64,000 nucleotides of DNA from Sediminicola sp037203765. Its GTDB lineage: Bacteria; Bacteroidota; Bacteroidia; Flavobacteriales; Flavobacteriaceae. Positions within the stretch are counted from its first letter, which is position 1; each line of letters begins with the position of its first letter. The stretch lies in the NCBI RefSeq assembly GCF_037203765.1, contig NZ_JBBCAS010000003.1:248001-312000 (forward strand), read 5' to 3'. The translations under genes were made by a program, and so were the position numbers. Below, piece after piece: positions 9,442-18,875 of this stretch. The notes under the pieces were generated by a model. The model was not told the DNA's origin, did not search any database, and was given only the letters and a program-made list of their open reading frames with translations.

Positions 9442-11663
9442 TAGATTCGGGAAAACTTTTCTTACTAAACTTTAAAAAACGGTGGCAGTTACTGGAAGTT
9501 CTTGCCATTGTGCTGTACGCACTGGGCCCTGCAATTTTAAGCTACATTTTGAAATCGGACTTTGCGCTTGGATTGTTTCTTTTTCTGGCAATTGCTACTG
9601 CCATTGCCCTATATAAAAAACCATGGCGCTTGACTTTAGGAAAAGTAAGTAGCCATATAGATCAGAAATATGATGGCGTAGAGTTCAGTACAGGGTTGTT
9701 GCTAAAGCCTATGGATGAACTTGCAAATATGGCAATGCTCCAGCGGTATAAAATAGGTGAAGTATTAAAAGAAAATAGGAACACCATCAAACCTGAGGTA
9801 CCTATAAAAAAGCCGTTGGTTATCTTATTATTATTTGTTTTGCTATCCTTTATATCCTATCAGTTTTCATTCCAGGAATACTTTAAAAAAGCAACGGGTA
9901 AAATGGAAAACCAACAAATGGTTAAATTCCAGCCTTTGGATAGTACACTTCGTAAAGATACACCGCCTTCACTAAAGTCCCAAAAACTGACCATTTATCA
10001 CCCATCCTATACAAAACTAGGTCAAACTGTGACTTCGAATATGAATATTAAGGCCTTGGAAGGTTCAAAACTTGTTTGGGAGGTTCAATTTGATACGGTA
10101 ATACAAGGGGCTTCTATAGAAATCTTGGAGAACGCCTACCCAATGGACAAGGTAGGTGATGGATATTTAAAACAAATAATCCATACCGATAATGGCTTTT
10201 ATAATTTTAAATTTAAGGATACCGATGGGGCAATCTATGTGTCTGATTTATATGCAATGGAAGTGTTAAAAGATGAAAGTCCAGTTATAGAAATTCAGGG
10301 ATTGCAACAGTTTACTTCCTTTGATCTTTCACAACATAAAGTACTTCATTTTGAGGTAGAACTTACAGATGATTTTGGGGTTGAAGATGCTTATGTAATT
10401 GCCACGGTAAGCAAGGGCGAAGGAGAATCAGTGAAATTTAGGGAAGAACGCCTGACTTTTGACGATAAATTATCAGCAGGCACAAAAAAACAAGTGCTTT
10501 CAAAAAAGATAGATTTGGACCTATTGAACATGGAGCCTGGCGATGAGCTATACTTTTATATGGTCGCAATGGACACTAAAAGACCAAAAGCAAATATATC
10601 GAGAAGTGAAACTTTCTTTGCGGTAATAAAAGACACCGTTACAAACCCATTTGCCGTGGAAGGGACGATGGGAGCAGATTTGATGCCCGATTATTTTAGA
10701 AGTCAGCGTCAGTTGATCATAGATACAGAAAAGTTGCTTGCGGATCAAAATAAGATTACAAAAGAGAAGTTCAATTTTACCAGTAACGAGCTCGGTTATG
10801 ATCAAAAAGCCCTGAGAATAAAATATGGAGAATTTATGGGTGATGAGGTTGTTGGCGAGAATCCGGCAACAGAAGAAGCCAAAGGTGATAGGAAAGCGAC
10901 AAATTCCGATCTCTTAAAAGAGTACACACATGACCATGATGGAGGCAATGAACATAATCTTGTTGATCACGATCACCATGAAGGGGAAGAGGAAAAAGAG
11001 GAAAACCCTTTGGAAAGTTATCTTCATAACCATGATGATCCTGAAGAATCCACATTATTTACGGCATCAATAAAAAGTAAGCTTCGTCTGGCCATGGACG
11101 AAATGTGGAATGCAGAACTTTATTTGCGATTGTATACCCCTGAAAAATCATTGCCTTATCAATATCGGGCATTGAAGCTAATTCAGGATATCAAGAATAG
11201 CGCAAGAATTTATGTTCATCGAATTGGTTTTGACCCTCCACCAATAAAGGAAGACAAACGTTTGTCTGGAACTATTGATGAGGTAATCAATTATAGCAAA
11301 ATGGAGGATATTGCCCAACCTGAAGAGTTGCCCTTCATAAAAAAAGCGGTAGAGCGCTTGGAAAGGTTAATTATAAGTGGTGCTAAACTAAAAGTTGGCG
11401 ATAGGGGTTTGTTTGAAAAAGCAGGAAATGAACTCTCCATATTGGCTATTCAAGAACCGGGAAAATATCTTGGGACACTACAACAGTTAAAATGGATTTC
11501 AGAGCGCAGTGAAACCTCAAAATTACAGTTAGAAAAATTACAACGAGCATTATTGGCAGTGATCCCTAAGTCGAAACCAGCCCCAAGAAAATCAAACAAA
11601 TACCCTAGCGAAATAAACGAATTGCTGCTACAAGAACTGGAATTGAATGATGGATCAAATTAA
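9438..11663 (+). CDS. DUF4175-like membrane protein with His/Asp-rich insert
   Basis: 741 aa. Two hydrophobic segments lie in the first 60 residues and another near residue 135, followed by a long probably periplasmic region. The arrangement resembles large DUF4175-type proteins found in MoxR operons. A striking segment at about residues 495-535 (10924-11040) is rich in His, Asp and Glu (HDHDGG, DHDHHEGEEEKEE, HNHDD), which could bind divalent metal. It overlaps the next gene by 17 bp. I could not assign a function. Confidence 0.7.
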   Translation: MIDSGKLFLLNFKKRWQLLEVLAIVLYALGPAILSYILKSDFALGLFLFLAIATAIALYKKPWRLTLGKVSSHIDQKYDGVEFSTGLLLKPMDELANMAMLQRYKIGEVLKENRNTIKPEVPIKKPLVILLLFVLLSFISYQFSFQEYFKKATGKMENQQMVKFQPLDSTLRKDTPPSLKSQKLTIYHPSYTKLGQTVTSNMNIKALEGSKLVWEVQFDTVIQGASIEILENAYPMDKVGDGYLKQIIHTDNGFYNFKFKDTDGAIYVSDLYAMEVLKDESPVIEIQGLQQFTSFDLSQHKVLHFEVELTDDFGVEDAYVIATVSKGEGESVKFREERLTFDDKLSAGTKKQVLSKKIDLDLLNMEPGDELYFYMVAMDTKRPKANISRSETFFAVIKDTVTNPFAVEGTMGADLMPDYFRSQRQLIIDTEKLLADQNKITKEKFNFTSNELGYDQKALRIKYGEFMGDEVVGENPATEEAKGDRKATNSDLLKEYTHDHDGGNEHNLVDHDHHEGEEEKEENPLESYLHNHDDPEESTLFTASIKSKLRLAMDEMWNAELYLRLYTPEKSLPYQYRALKLIQDIKNSARIYVHRIGFDPPPIKEDKRLSGTIDEVINYSKMEDIAQPEELPFIKKAVERLERLIISGAKLKVGDRGLFEKAGNELSILAIQEPGKYLGTLQQLKWISERSETSKLQLEKLQRALLAVIPKSKPAPRKSNKYPSEINELLLQELELNDGSN

Positions 11664-13401
11664 TTTTTTAAATCAGGATTATTTTTGGCCGATAGTATTT
11701 GGCGGTTTGTTGCTATGGCTGGTATTCGTCTGGAAAGAATGGTCATATCCTTTCAAATCCCGATTTTACATTAATTCTTTGGTTGGGTTACTTGTAGTAG
11801 TCGCTCTAATTATGATTGCTTTAAAACCAAGTATTCAAAAAAGTGTTGCATCAAACATAGGAGTAGTACTGACCCCAGGTTCAGATCAAGAGCAATTGGA
11901 TAGTCTCCAGAGCGTCCATGAGGATTTAAAAATTATACCTTATAAAATAAACCAGCCTATGGGGAAAGCCATAGATTCGGTCGGTTCAGTCTATATATTG
12001 GGTGGGGGATTGGCATCTTTTGATTTTTGGCAACTGGAAAAAGTGCCTGCAAAAATTATTAAGGGCTTTAAACCGCGAGGCATCACAAAATTAAAATACG
12101 CGATAAATGGAACTGTTGGTGAGGAGGTCGTTGTAAAAGGAAGCTATTCAGAAGGGAAAAAAGGAAATCGGTTGGTACTTTCAAATCCAAGAGGAGTAGG
12201 TATGGATTCCATAATATTGAGTGGCCTGGTACAGGAAAATTTTAAACTGACTATGGATCCCATCGTAGTTGGAAAATTCAAGTATACTTTGGTAGAGAAA
12301 GATTCACTAGCAACTATAATTTCAAGTGAGCCGTTGCCATTGGATGTAAGAGAGCGGAAGTCATTGAAAATATTGATGATCAATAATTTTCCCACCTTTG
12401 AGACCAAATACCTTAAAAACTATTTAGCGGAAAAGGGACATCAAGTTACGATCCGAACCCAATTGACCACAAACAGGTATAAATATGAATATTTTAATAC
12501 CGAACAACAGCCATTTTATAATTTCACCACAAAACAATTAGAAGGGTACGACTTGCTTTTTATGGATTTTGAATCTTATGTGAATCTATCTAAAACTGAT
12601 CTTTCAGCCCTTCATCATAATTTGAAAATTAACGGCCTAGGTTTGTTTATTCAACCATCAGCAACATATTTTGCGTTAGCTTCTGGTAGATCTGGATTTT
12701 CATTTGCGACAGATAAAACAGTAAAGACGAGTTTACCTTTTTTTCCTAAATTAAGTGTAGACAAATTCTCCTATAACTTTGAAAGCGCGTTTGGGTTAGA
12801 AATAATACACGAGTTTGATAACCAGATTTTAACAGCCTACCAAAGAATGGTAAATGGCCGCTTTGGTACCACCGTAGTGCAAAATACCTATCAGTTGCTT
12901 CTCAATGGTCATGAAGAGGCTTATGAGCAATTTTGGTCTGATGTGGTTACTGTTTTGGCAAAACGAAATTTTGAGCCAACGGAATGGTCCACTAGTTCGG
13001 GATTTGTGTTCATGGATGAACCCTTTGAATTTAATATAAGAACTGCCATAGAAAATCCTGAGGTTTCAAATAAGGAAAAGTTACAAATTCCACTACGGCA
13101 AGATGTTGAAATGGTCAATAAGTGGTACGGCACCACTTTTCCGAGTACCCTTGGATGGCAGCAGTTGTCTTTAAAAAACGATTCGCTGTCGACCTATGAT
13201 TATTTTGTCATGGATACTACGAAATGGAAATCAATAACCGCACGCAAAACTTTGGAGGAGAATCAGCGCCATTTTGATGGAACAATTGAAAGTCGGGCAG
13301 GATCAAAGATCTGGGTGCCCATAAATCAATTTTGGTTCTTTTTTATTTTTATAACAGGAATGGGGTACCTGTGGTTAGAATCTAAATGGTCTGCAAAATA
13401 G
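11647..13401 (+). CDS. Unrecognised membrane protein, last gene of MoxR operon
   Basis: 584 aa. Two membrane segments lie at the N-terminus (residues ~13-27 and 42-60), then a long soluble part, then a membrane segment just before the C-terminus (FWFFFIFITGMGYLW). This topology matches the BatA-like protein of the same operon, so it may be a divergent paralogue with an extracytoplasmic domain between anchors. There is a choice between adjacent ATG codons at 11647 and 11650. The gene converges on mnmE with one base between the stop codons and no room for a terminator. Confidence 0.75.
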   Translation: MMDQINFLNQDYFWPIVFGGLLLWLVFVWKEWSYPFKSRFYINSLVGLLVVVALIMIALKPSIQKSVASNIGVVLTPGSDQEQLDSLQSVHEDLKIIPYKINQPMGKAIDSVGSVYILGGGLASFDFWQLEKVPAKIIKGFKPRGITKLKYAINGTVGEEVVVKGSYSEGKKGNRLVLSNPRGVGMDSIILSGLVQENFKLTMDPIVVGKFKYTLVEKDSLATIISSEPLPLDVRERKSLKILMINNFPTFETKYLKNYLAEKGHQVTIRTQLTTNRYKYEYFNTEQQPFYNFTTKQLEGYDLLFMDFESYVNLSKTDLSALHHNLKINGLGLFIQPSATYFALASGRSGFSFATDKTVKTSLPFFPKLSVDKFSYNFESAFGLEIIHEFDNQILTAYQRMVNGRFGTTVVQNTYQLLLNGHEEAYEQFWSDVVTVLAKRNFEPTEWSTSSGFVFMDEPFEFNIRTAIENPEVSNKEKLQIPLRQDVEMVNKWYGTTFPSTLGWQQLSLKNDSLSTYDYFVMDTTKWKSITARKTLEENQRHFDGTIESRAGSKIWVPINQFWFFFIFITGMGYLWLESKWSAK

Positions 13402-13402
13402 A

Positions 13403-14800
13403 TTACTTTCCGATACAGAAATTGGCAAATATATTCCCCAATAGATCGTCAGAGGTAATTTCACCGGTAATCTCGCCAAAATGATGTAGGGCCTCACGGA
13501 TATCTATGGCCATAAGATCTCCGGAAATCCCCAGATCCAATCCTTCCTGGACCCGTTCAATATCTTCTAAGGCTTTTAACAGGGAGTTGTAGTGCCTGGT
13601 ATTGGTAACAATGGTCTCATTGTTTTTTAAGGCTCCTGTATTGACAAAATTTAGAAGCTCGGAAGTCAATTTTTCTATTCCTTCTCCGGTTTTGGCAGAT
13701 AGAAATAGGGCCGTGGGCAGCTCTGAGGCAATGCTGGATTGCTGTTGTTCTGTAATCTGATCCGCTTTGTTTATAATGAACAATAATGGTTTTTGAGGGT
13801 GCTTATTTCGGATTTTTTCAAGCTCGGTTTTAATGAGCGTCAACCTTTTGTCATCACTGATCAGTTGAAGTCCATCTACCAAATAGATGACTACTTGAGC
13901 CTGTTCAATCTTTTCAAAGGTCTTTTTGATGCCGATGCTTTCCACCACATCTATGGTTTCCCGTATTCCTGCGGTATCAATAAAGCGGAATCCGATGCCG
14001 CCAATGGAAATTTCGTCTTCGATAGTATCCCTGGTGGTTCCCGCAATTTCACTGACAATGGCCCGCTCCTCGTTCAAAAGGGCATTTAGCAAGGTAGACT
14101 TCCCCACATTCGGTTCCCCGACAATGGCAACGGGAATTCCATTTTTGATCACGTTCCCCACCGCAAAACTATCAATAAGTCTTTTGAGTACGTTGCGGAT
14201 ACGATCTACCAAGCTTCTGAATTGATCCCTATCTGCAAATTCCACATCTTCTTCCGCAAAATCGAGCTCCAATTCTATCAGAGAGGCAAAGTTAAGGAGT
14301 TCATCCCTCAGTCTTTTGATTTCGTTGCTAAAACCACCACGCATTTGTTGCATGGCAATTTGATGGCTGGCCTCATTGTCAGAGGCAATAAGGTCAGCTA
14401 CTGCTTCAGCCTGACTCAAATCCAATTTCCCATTGAGAAATGCACGGAGCGTAAATTCCCCGGCATTGGCCGTTCTACAGCCTTTTCTAAGAAACAATTG
14501 GATGATTTGTTGTTGTATATAGGGAGAGCCATGACAGGAAATTTCAATAACATCTTCTCCCGTATAGGAATTGGGACCTTTAAAGAGGGTCAACAATACT
14601 TCATCTATGGTGCGTTCCCCATCCATAATATGACCCAAATGTACCGTATGACTTTTTTGTTTTGCCAATTCCTTGCCCCTTATGGAACGGAACAATGGAG
14701 CGGAAATTCTTATAGCATCTTTCCCGGATATCCGGATGACCGCTATGGCTCCCGCACCTGAGGCTGTTGCCAATGCTATTATGTTGTCATTTGGAATCAT
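13403..14800 (-). CDS. mnmE: tRNA uridine-5-carboxymethylaminomethyl GTPase MnmE
   Basis: 465 aa, the normal family length. With MnmG it modifies U34 in certain tRNAs. Visible features are the N-terminal folate-binding region, a G domain with G1 GEPNVGKST at residues 228-236 and G3 DTAG, the NKAD motif, and the family-defining C-terminal FCIGK. The gene is monocistronic. A TATTTTTG match (a -7-like box) lies at 14818-14825 on this strand, without a good -33 TTG. Confidence 0.97.
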   Translation of the reverse strand: MIPNDNIIALATASGAGAIAVIRISGKDAIRISAPLFRSIRGKELAKQKSHTVHLGHIMDGERTIDEVLLTLFKGPNSYTGEDVIEISCHGSPYIQQQIIQLFLRKGCRTANAGEFTLRAFLNGKLDLSQAEAVADLIASDNEASHQIAMQQMRGGFSNEIKRLRDELLNFASLIELELDFAEEDVEFADRDQFRSLVDRIRNVLKRLIDSFAVGNVIKNGIPVAIVGEPNVGKSTLLNALLNEERAIVSEIAGTTRDTIEDEISIGGIGFRFIDTAGIRETIDVVESIGIKKTFEKIEQAQVVIYLVDGLQLISDDKRLTLIKTELEKIRNKHPQKPLLFIINKADQITEQQQSSIASELPTALFLSAKTGEGIEKLTSELLNFVNTGALKNNETIVTNTRHYNSLLKALEDIERVQEGLDLGISGDLMAIDIREALHHFGEITGEITSDDLLGNIFANFCIGK

Positions 14801-14963
14801 AAACCCATATTTTACTGCAAAAATACGGAAAATAGGGACTATATAGGGTTTCTTGATGAGATTGTAACTGATTCATCAAACCCAAATAAATTCCATGATA
14901 TTCAAACGGAAATGGTTAATATTTTGTAACTTAAATATACACTAACTCTAAAAAGTAAAACCC

Positions 14964-15434
14964 ATGAAACCAATTATTTATATGTTATTGATCACTTTAA
15001 TAGCATTCAGTTCCCATGGCTATGGGCAGGAAACCAAAATGCCCATGGATAGCGTTGCTAAAATGGAACAGCAGGCCAAGGAAATGGAAGCTGTGAGAAA
15101 GAAAGTGGAGCAAGCAGAGAAAGAAGCCGCCAAGGCAGAAAAGGAAAGGAAAAAAGCAGAAAAGGAGAAAAAAAAGGCTGAAAAAGAGAAAAAGAAGGCC
15201 GAGAAGGAGAAAAAGAAACTTGAAAATTTGCAAAAAAGTATATCCTCTACCGAAAAGTCCATTACAAACGATGAAACCAAGATCGCGAAGCTGGAAGAAA
15301 AATTATACAAGGGGGAACGAAAGGGCAACTTGTCTCCGAATGATATAAAGAAGATAAAGGATAAAATTCAAAAGTTGAAGTTGGATATTGATAAGGACAA
15401 GGAGAAGCTCCAAAAATTACGGAAGAAACTTTAA
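14964..15434 (+). CDS. Exported Lys/Glu-rich coiled-coil protein
   Basis: 156 aa. A signal peptide of about 21 residues ends near SHGYGQ. The rest is an almost uninterrupted charged helix: repeats of the type AEKEKKK (residues ~50-78) followed by a Lys-rich helix to the C-terminus. The low-complexity helix suggests a periplasmic or surface spacer or scaffold. No family function can be assigned. The leader region contains an imperfect hairpin near 14847-14884. Confidence 0.8.
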   Translation: MKPIIYMLLITLIAFSSHGYGQETKMPMDSVAKMEQQAKEMEAVRKKVEQAEKEAAKAEKERKKAEKEKKKAEKEKKKAEKEKKKLENLQKSISSTEKSITNDETKIAKLEEKLYKGERKGNLSPNDIKKIKDKIQKLKLDIDKDKEKLQKLRKKL

Positions 15435-15525
15435 GGAGCAAGAGATCGACAACGTTTTGCGGATTCTTTGTAACATTTGATATTAAGATGCGTCATATAA
15501 ATACATGAATCAAAAAAATCAAATC

Positions 15526-15864
15526 ATGCAAGCAGAAAACAAACAACTTTTGGTAATAACCCATTTGAGCCAACTATTGGATTTGGTCACCGGCTTTGGG
15601 GGCTTTATAGTTCCTTTAATTTTATGGCTAACCCAAAAGGATAAAATTATGGATATGGATGAGCATGGAAAGGCGATTATTAATTTTCAAATAAGTCTAT
15701 TTATCTACGTTCTCATCAGTATTCCTCTCATATTGTTATTTGGGCTTGGTCTTTTGGGCTTTATTGTGGTCGGGATTATTGGATTTGTTTTTCCAATTGT
15801 CAATGCGGTCAGGGCCAACAATGGAGAGGCCCCTTCCTATCCTTTAAGCTTTAAATTTGTCTAG
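15526..15864 (+). CDS. DUF4870 small membrane protein
   Basis: About 112 aa (119 if the ATG at 15505 is used; both are plausible). It matches the DUF4870/Tic20-like pattern: LLVITHLSQLLDLVTGFGGFIVPLILW, then DEHGKAIINFQIS, then two hydrophobic segments. Three to four membrane helices are predicted. Function unknown. It is convergent with dnaN and shares the hairpin terminator between the two genes. Confidence 0.85.
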   Translation: MQAENKQLLVITHLSQLLDLVTGFGGFIVPLILWLTQKDKIMDMDEHGKAIINFQISLFIYVLISIPLILLFGLGLLGFIVVGIIGFVFPIVNAVRANNGEAPSYPLSFKFV

Positions 15865-15879
15865 GACCATATTAGAATA

Positions 15880-15909
15880 AAAAAGCCGCATTGAAAAATG
15901 CGGCTTTTT
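15880..15909. terminator. Bidirectional terminator between DUF4870 gene and dnaN
   Basis: A 13-bp perfect stem (15880-15892 with 15897-15909) closes a GAAA tetraloop, with an A-run on the left and a T-run on the right. It therefore works for the plus-strand DUF4870 gene and for minus-strand dnaN. Confidence 0.9.
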
Positions 15910-15929
15910 AAATTATATAACTTCAGGAT

Positions 15930-17048
15930 CTAACTGTTCAACATAACAGGCATCACCAACATGGTAACATGTTCTCCTTCATCCAGACCATCCACAGGGG
16001 TCAAAATTCCCGCTCTGTTTGGTAGGCTCATTTCGAGGGAAACATCATCAGATGTCAAATTATTGAGCATTTCTACCAAGAAACGTGAGTTGAATCCAAT
16101 CTGCATATCGTCCCCTGCATAAGAACAGGTCAAGCGTTCTTCCGCCTTATTGCTATAATCTATATCCTCTGCAGATATATTTAATTCCGCTCCAGCGATC
16201 TTCAAACGTATCTGATGAGTAGTTTTATTGGAGAAAATGGAAACCCTTCTTACAGAGCTCAAAAATTGATTTCTGGAGATGCTCAGTTTGTTTGGGTTTT
16301 CCTTTGGGATCACTGCATCATAATTAGGATACTTCCCGTCAATTAGCCTACAGATCAGCTCAGTTTGGTCAAAGGAAAATTTGGCATTGCTATCATTGTA
16401 TTCAATAGTAACATCGGTTTCCGAGCCCGCCAAAATTCCTTTTAAGAGGTTCAAGGGTTTTTTTGGCATAATGAATTCCGCTACTTGGGAAGCGGTAACA
16501 TCTGCACGCTGATACTTTACCAATTTATGGGCATCCGTAGCAACGAAGGTTAGGTTTTCTGGGGAAAATTGAAAAAATACCCCGCTCATCACGGGTCGTA
16601 AATCATCATTTCCTGCAGCAAAAATAGTCTTGTTGATGGCAGTGGCCAAAATATCACCAATAATGGTGGTAGAACTTGGATTGGAAAGTTCTACCGCCTT
16701 TGGAAATTCAGCACCATCAGCATAGGCCAATGCATATTTACCGTGATTGGAGCTGATCTCAACGGTGTTGTTGTCCTCAACCACAAAAGTCAATGGCTGT
16801 TCTGGAAAGGTTTTTAAGGTTTCCAACAATAGCTTCGCAGGGACCGCTATGGTTCCAACGCTATCAGAGTCCACGCTCAAAACAGAACTCATTGTTGTTT
16901 CCAGATCGGAGGCAGAAACAGTAAGTTTATTTTGATCAAGATCGAACAAGAAATTATCCAATATGGGAAGTGTATTGCTGTTATTGATAACCCCTCCCAA
17001 AACCTGTAATTGTTTTAGTAAATAAGTACTGGATACTATAAATTTCAT
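15930..17048 (-). CDS. dnaN: DNA polymerase III beta sliding clamp
   Basis: 372 aa, the usual length. It starts MKFIVSSTYLLKQLQVLGGVI and ends with the clamp-type C-terminus (GEHVTMLVMPVMLN). The ring-shaped dimer tethers polymerase III to DNA. Neither dnaA nor recF is adjacent, which is common in Bacteroidota. It lies downstream of gldG on the same strand with about 160 bp between them. Confidence 0.97.
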   Translation of the reverse strand: MKFIVSSTYLLKQLQVLGGVINNSNTLPILDNFLFDLDQNKLTVSASDLETTMSSVLSVDSDSVGTIAVPAKLLLETLKTFPEQPLTFVVEDNNTVEISSNHGKYALAYADGAEFPKAVELSNPSSTTIIGDILATAINKTIFAAGNDDLRPVMSGVFFQFSPENLTFVATDAHKLVKYQRADVTASQVAEFIMPKKPLNLLKGILAGSETDVTIEYNDSNAKFSFDQTELICRLIDGKYPNYDAVIPKENPNKLSISRNQFLSSVRRVSIFSNKTTHQIRLKIAGAELNISAEDIDYSNKAEERLTCSYAGDDMQIGFNSRFLVEMLNNLTSDDVSLEMSLPNRAGILTPVDGLDEGEHVTMLVMPVMLNS

Positions 17049-17210
17049 TAGTTATATTATTTTAATGTCGAAACTCCATCTTGATTAGATGCCCCCGAAA
17101 ATATACATTTTTGGGCAAAATACAGCTACCAATCCAGAATTTTGGGTTCAAAAATACTTTAAACAAAGGTATTTTAAATGCGCCTTTAAAGAAAACAAAC
17201 TTATTAACAC

Positions 17211-18875
17211 TTAAGCGCCGTATTTTTTCTTTCTGTAGGCATTGAAAAGCCATCCAAAAAGTAGTATTAAAGCCACGGGAAGCCCAATGTTTATATACTG
17301 CCACTTACTTTTCTGGTCTACAATTTTTTTCTCGTCCAAAAAGGGAATGGCAACCTTTTTGTTTCTAATGTTTATAAGTCCATTGTCATCCAATAGATAA
17401 TTGATACTGTTCACCAAGAATTCTTTATTTCCAAAGAAGTTATTGGTCCATTTGTCATAGCCCAATTCCAATGGTCTCCCATTTCTAACTTGGTTCTTGA
17501 TCAAATCCCCATCGGCAATGACCAGCATTTTGTTGGCCTCACCTTTTTCCCTTGTTCCCTTTAGAGGAATAGGCTTTACTCTATTCAAGAAGGCAGAATT
17601 AAATTCTCCTTCTATCAAAACAGCCAATGGCTGGTTCCCATTGTTGTAACTTTCCTTGACCGGTGGGGTGTTTATGGTACTTAGGGTTATTTCCCTTGGG
17701 GTGCCCTCTACCTTTGATAGGGGGGAACTCCAATATAAAATGGTCTTTTTATAGGAGTTTGGCAATGTATCTATACTGTTGGCGAACTGGAATCTAACCG
17801 CCTCCAAATTGTTGTTAATGGGGTGGTTGTCCCTTGAAAAAACCATAGGGTTGTAATACCAGGGCACGGGGTTGTACTCTGAGTCGTTGCCTTCTCCAGT
17901 GGCCAATACGATCTGGGTAAAATACAGGTCGTTGACCAACACAGGATTGACACGCACTCCGTATTTGAAGAAAAAATCGTTGAGGTTCAAATCGCGCTGT
18001 AGTGCGAAAGCGCTGCCATTTTCATTGAAAAGACTGTCCAACTCCATGGCCACTTCATCAATTAACCATATGGTTTTGCCGCCATTGACGACAAACTGAT
18101 CCATAACGTATTTTTCAGCATCGGTAAACGCCTGGGTAGGTTTGGCAATAATCGCCAAATCGAACCCCTTTAATTGATCCAGTACCTTTTGTGGGTTTGT
18201 GGCAACAGAATCCAGGGTGATGGCCCCAAGGTTATAATAATCACGGATGGTGGTAAGGTAATCCGCAATATAGATATCCTCCAATTCACCGTTGCCTTTG
18301 ATCACAGCAACCCTTTTCTTATCCTTGAGGTTGATTTTTACAAAGGCATTTGCAAAAGCATACTCCAAATGTTGGACGGAATTGTTGACACGTTCCTCCG
18401 TATTGGCGCCTAACTTATTTTTTAAAAGGGGGATTTTAACGGTAGTATTGTTATAGTTCACCAATGCCCATGGGAATACTATTTCCTGTGAAACCTTTCC
18501 GTTCTCCTCTATAGTAACATTGGCAGGGGTCAACCCCAATTGCCTCAATTCCGCGATAATATTTTCCGATCCCTCTTCCTCTTCCAGGGGATTGACAAAA
18601 TTAAATTTTATATTCTTGTTTTCTGCGGCAAACTCTTCCAGAAGTTGTTGGGTCTCCCCTTTGAGTTTTATGAATTCTGGAGGTAGATTACCATCCAACA
18701 ACACATCTATGATTACGGGTTTCTGAAATTCCTGAACGGAGTTAAGAGCTGGTTGGGACAGGGTATACCTTTTGTCCTCGGTCAAATCAAAACGGGTATA
18801 AACGTAATGACCTGCCACATTGACGATTACCAAAACCAAAATTGCCTTGCCTATAGATAAAAGAGACTGCTTCAT
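17211..18875 (-). CDS. gldG: Gliding motility ABC transporter component GldG
   Basis: 554 aa. It has an N-terminal membrane anchor (ILVLVIVNVAGHYVYTRFDLTEDKRY), a long extracytoplasmic ABC_transp_aux-type region, and a C-terminal membrane segment (VALILLFGWLFNAYRKKK). This is the GldG architecture. It is translationally coupled to gldF by a one-base stop/start overlap. GldA, GldF and GldG form the ABC transporter linked to flavobacterial gliding; gldA is not in this window. Confidence 0.93.
   Translation of the reverse strand: MKQSLLSIGKAILVLVIVNVAGHYVYTRFDLTEDKRYTLSQPALNSVQEFQKPVIIDVLLDGNLPPEFIKLKGETQQLLEEFAAENKNIKFNFVNPLEEEEGSENIIAELRQLGLTPANVTIEENGKVSQEIVFPWALVNYNNTTVKIPLLKNKLGANTEERVNNSVQHLEYAFANAFVKINLKDKKRVAVIKGNGELEDIYIADYLTTIRDYYNLGAITLDSVATNPQKVLDQLKGFDLAIIAKPTQAFTDAEKYVMDQFVVNGGKTIWLIDEVAMELDSLFNENGSAFALQRDLNLNDFFFKYGVRVNPVLVNDLYFTQIVLATGEGNDSEYNPVPWYYNPMVFSRDNHPINNNLEAVRFQFANSIDTLPNSYKKTILYWSSPLSKVEGTPREITLSTINTPPVKESYNNGNQPLAVLIEGEFNSAFLNRVKPIPLKGTREKGEANKMLVIADGDLIKNQVRNGRPLELGYDKWTNNFFGNKEFLVNSINYLLDDNGLINIRNKKVAIPFLDEKKIVDQKSKWQYINIGLPVALILLFGWLFNAYRKKKYGA

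Noticed and set aside
15020..15328. 102-codon Ser/Phe-rich frame antisense to the coiled-coil gene
   Set aside because: The Phe/Ser repeats are the complement of AEKEKKK codons, an artefact of low-complexity DNA.
17062..17304. 80-codon minus-strand frame overlapping the end of gldG
   Set aside because: It overlaps gldG in another frame and resembles no family; the intergenic part is AT-rich and non-coding.
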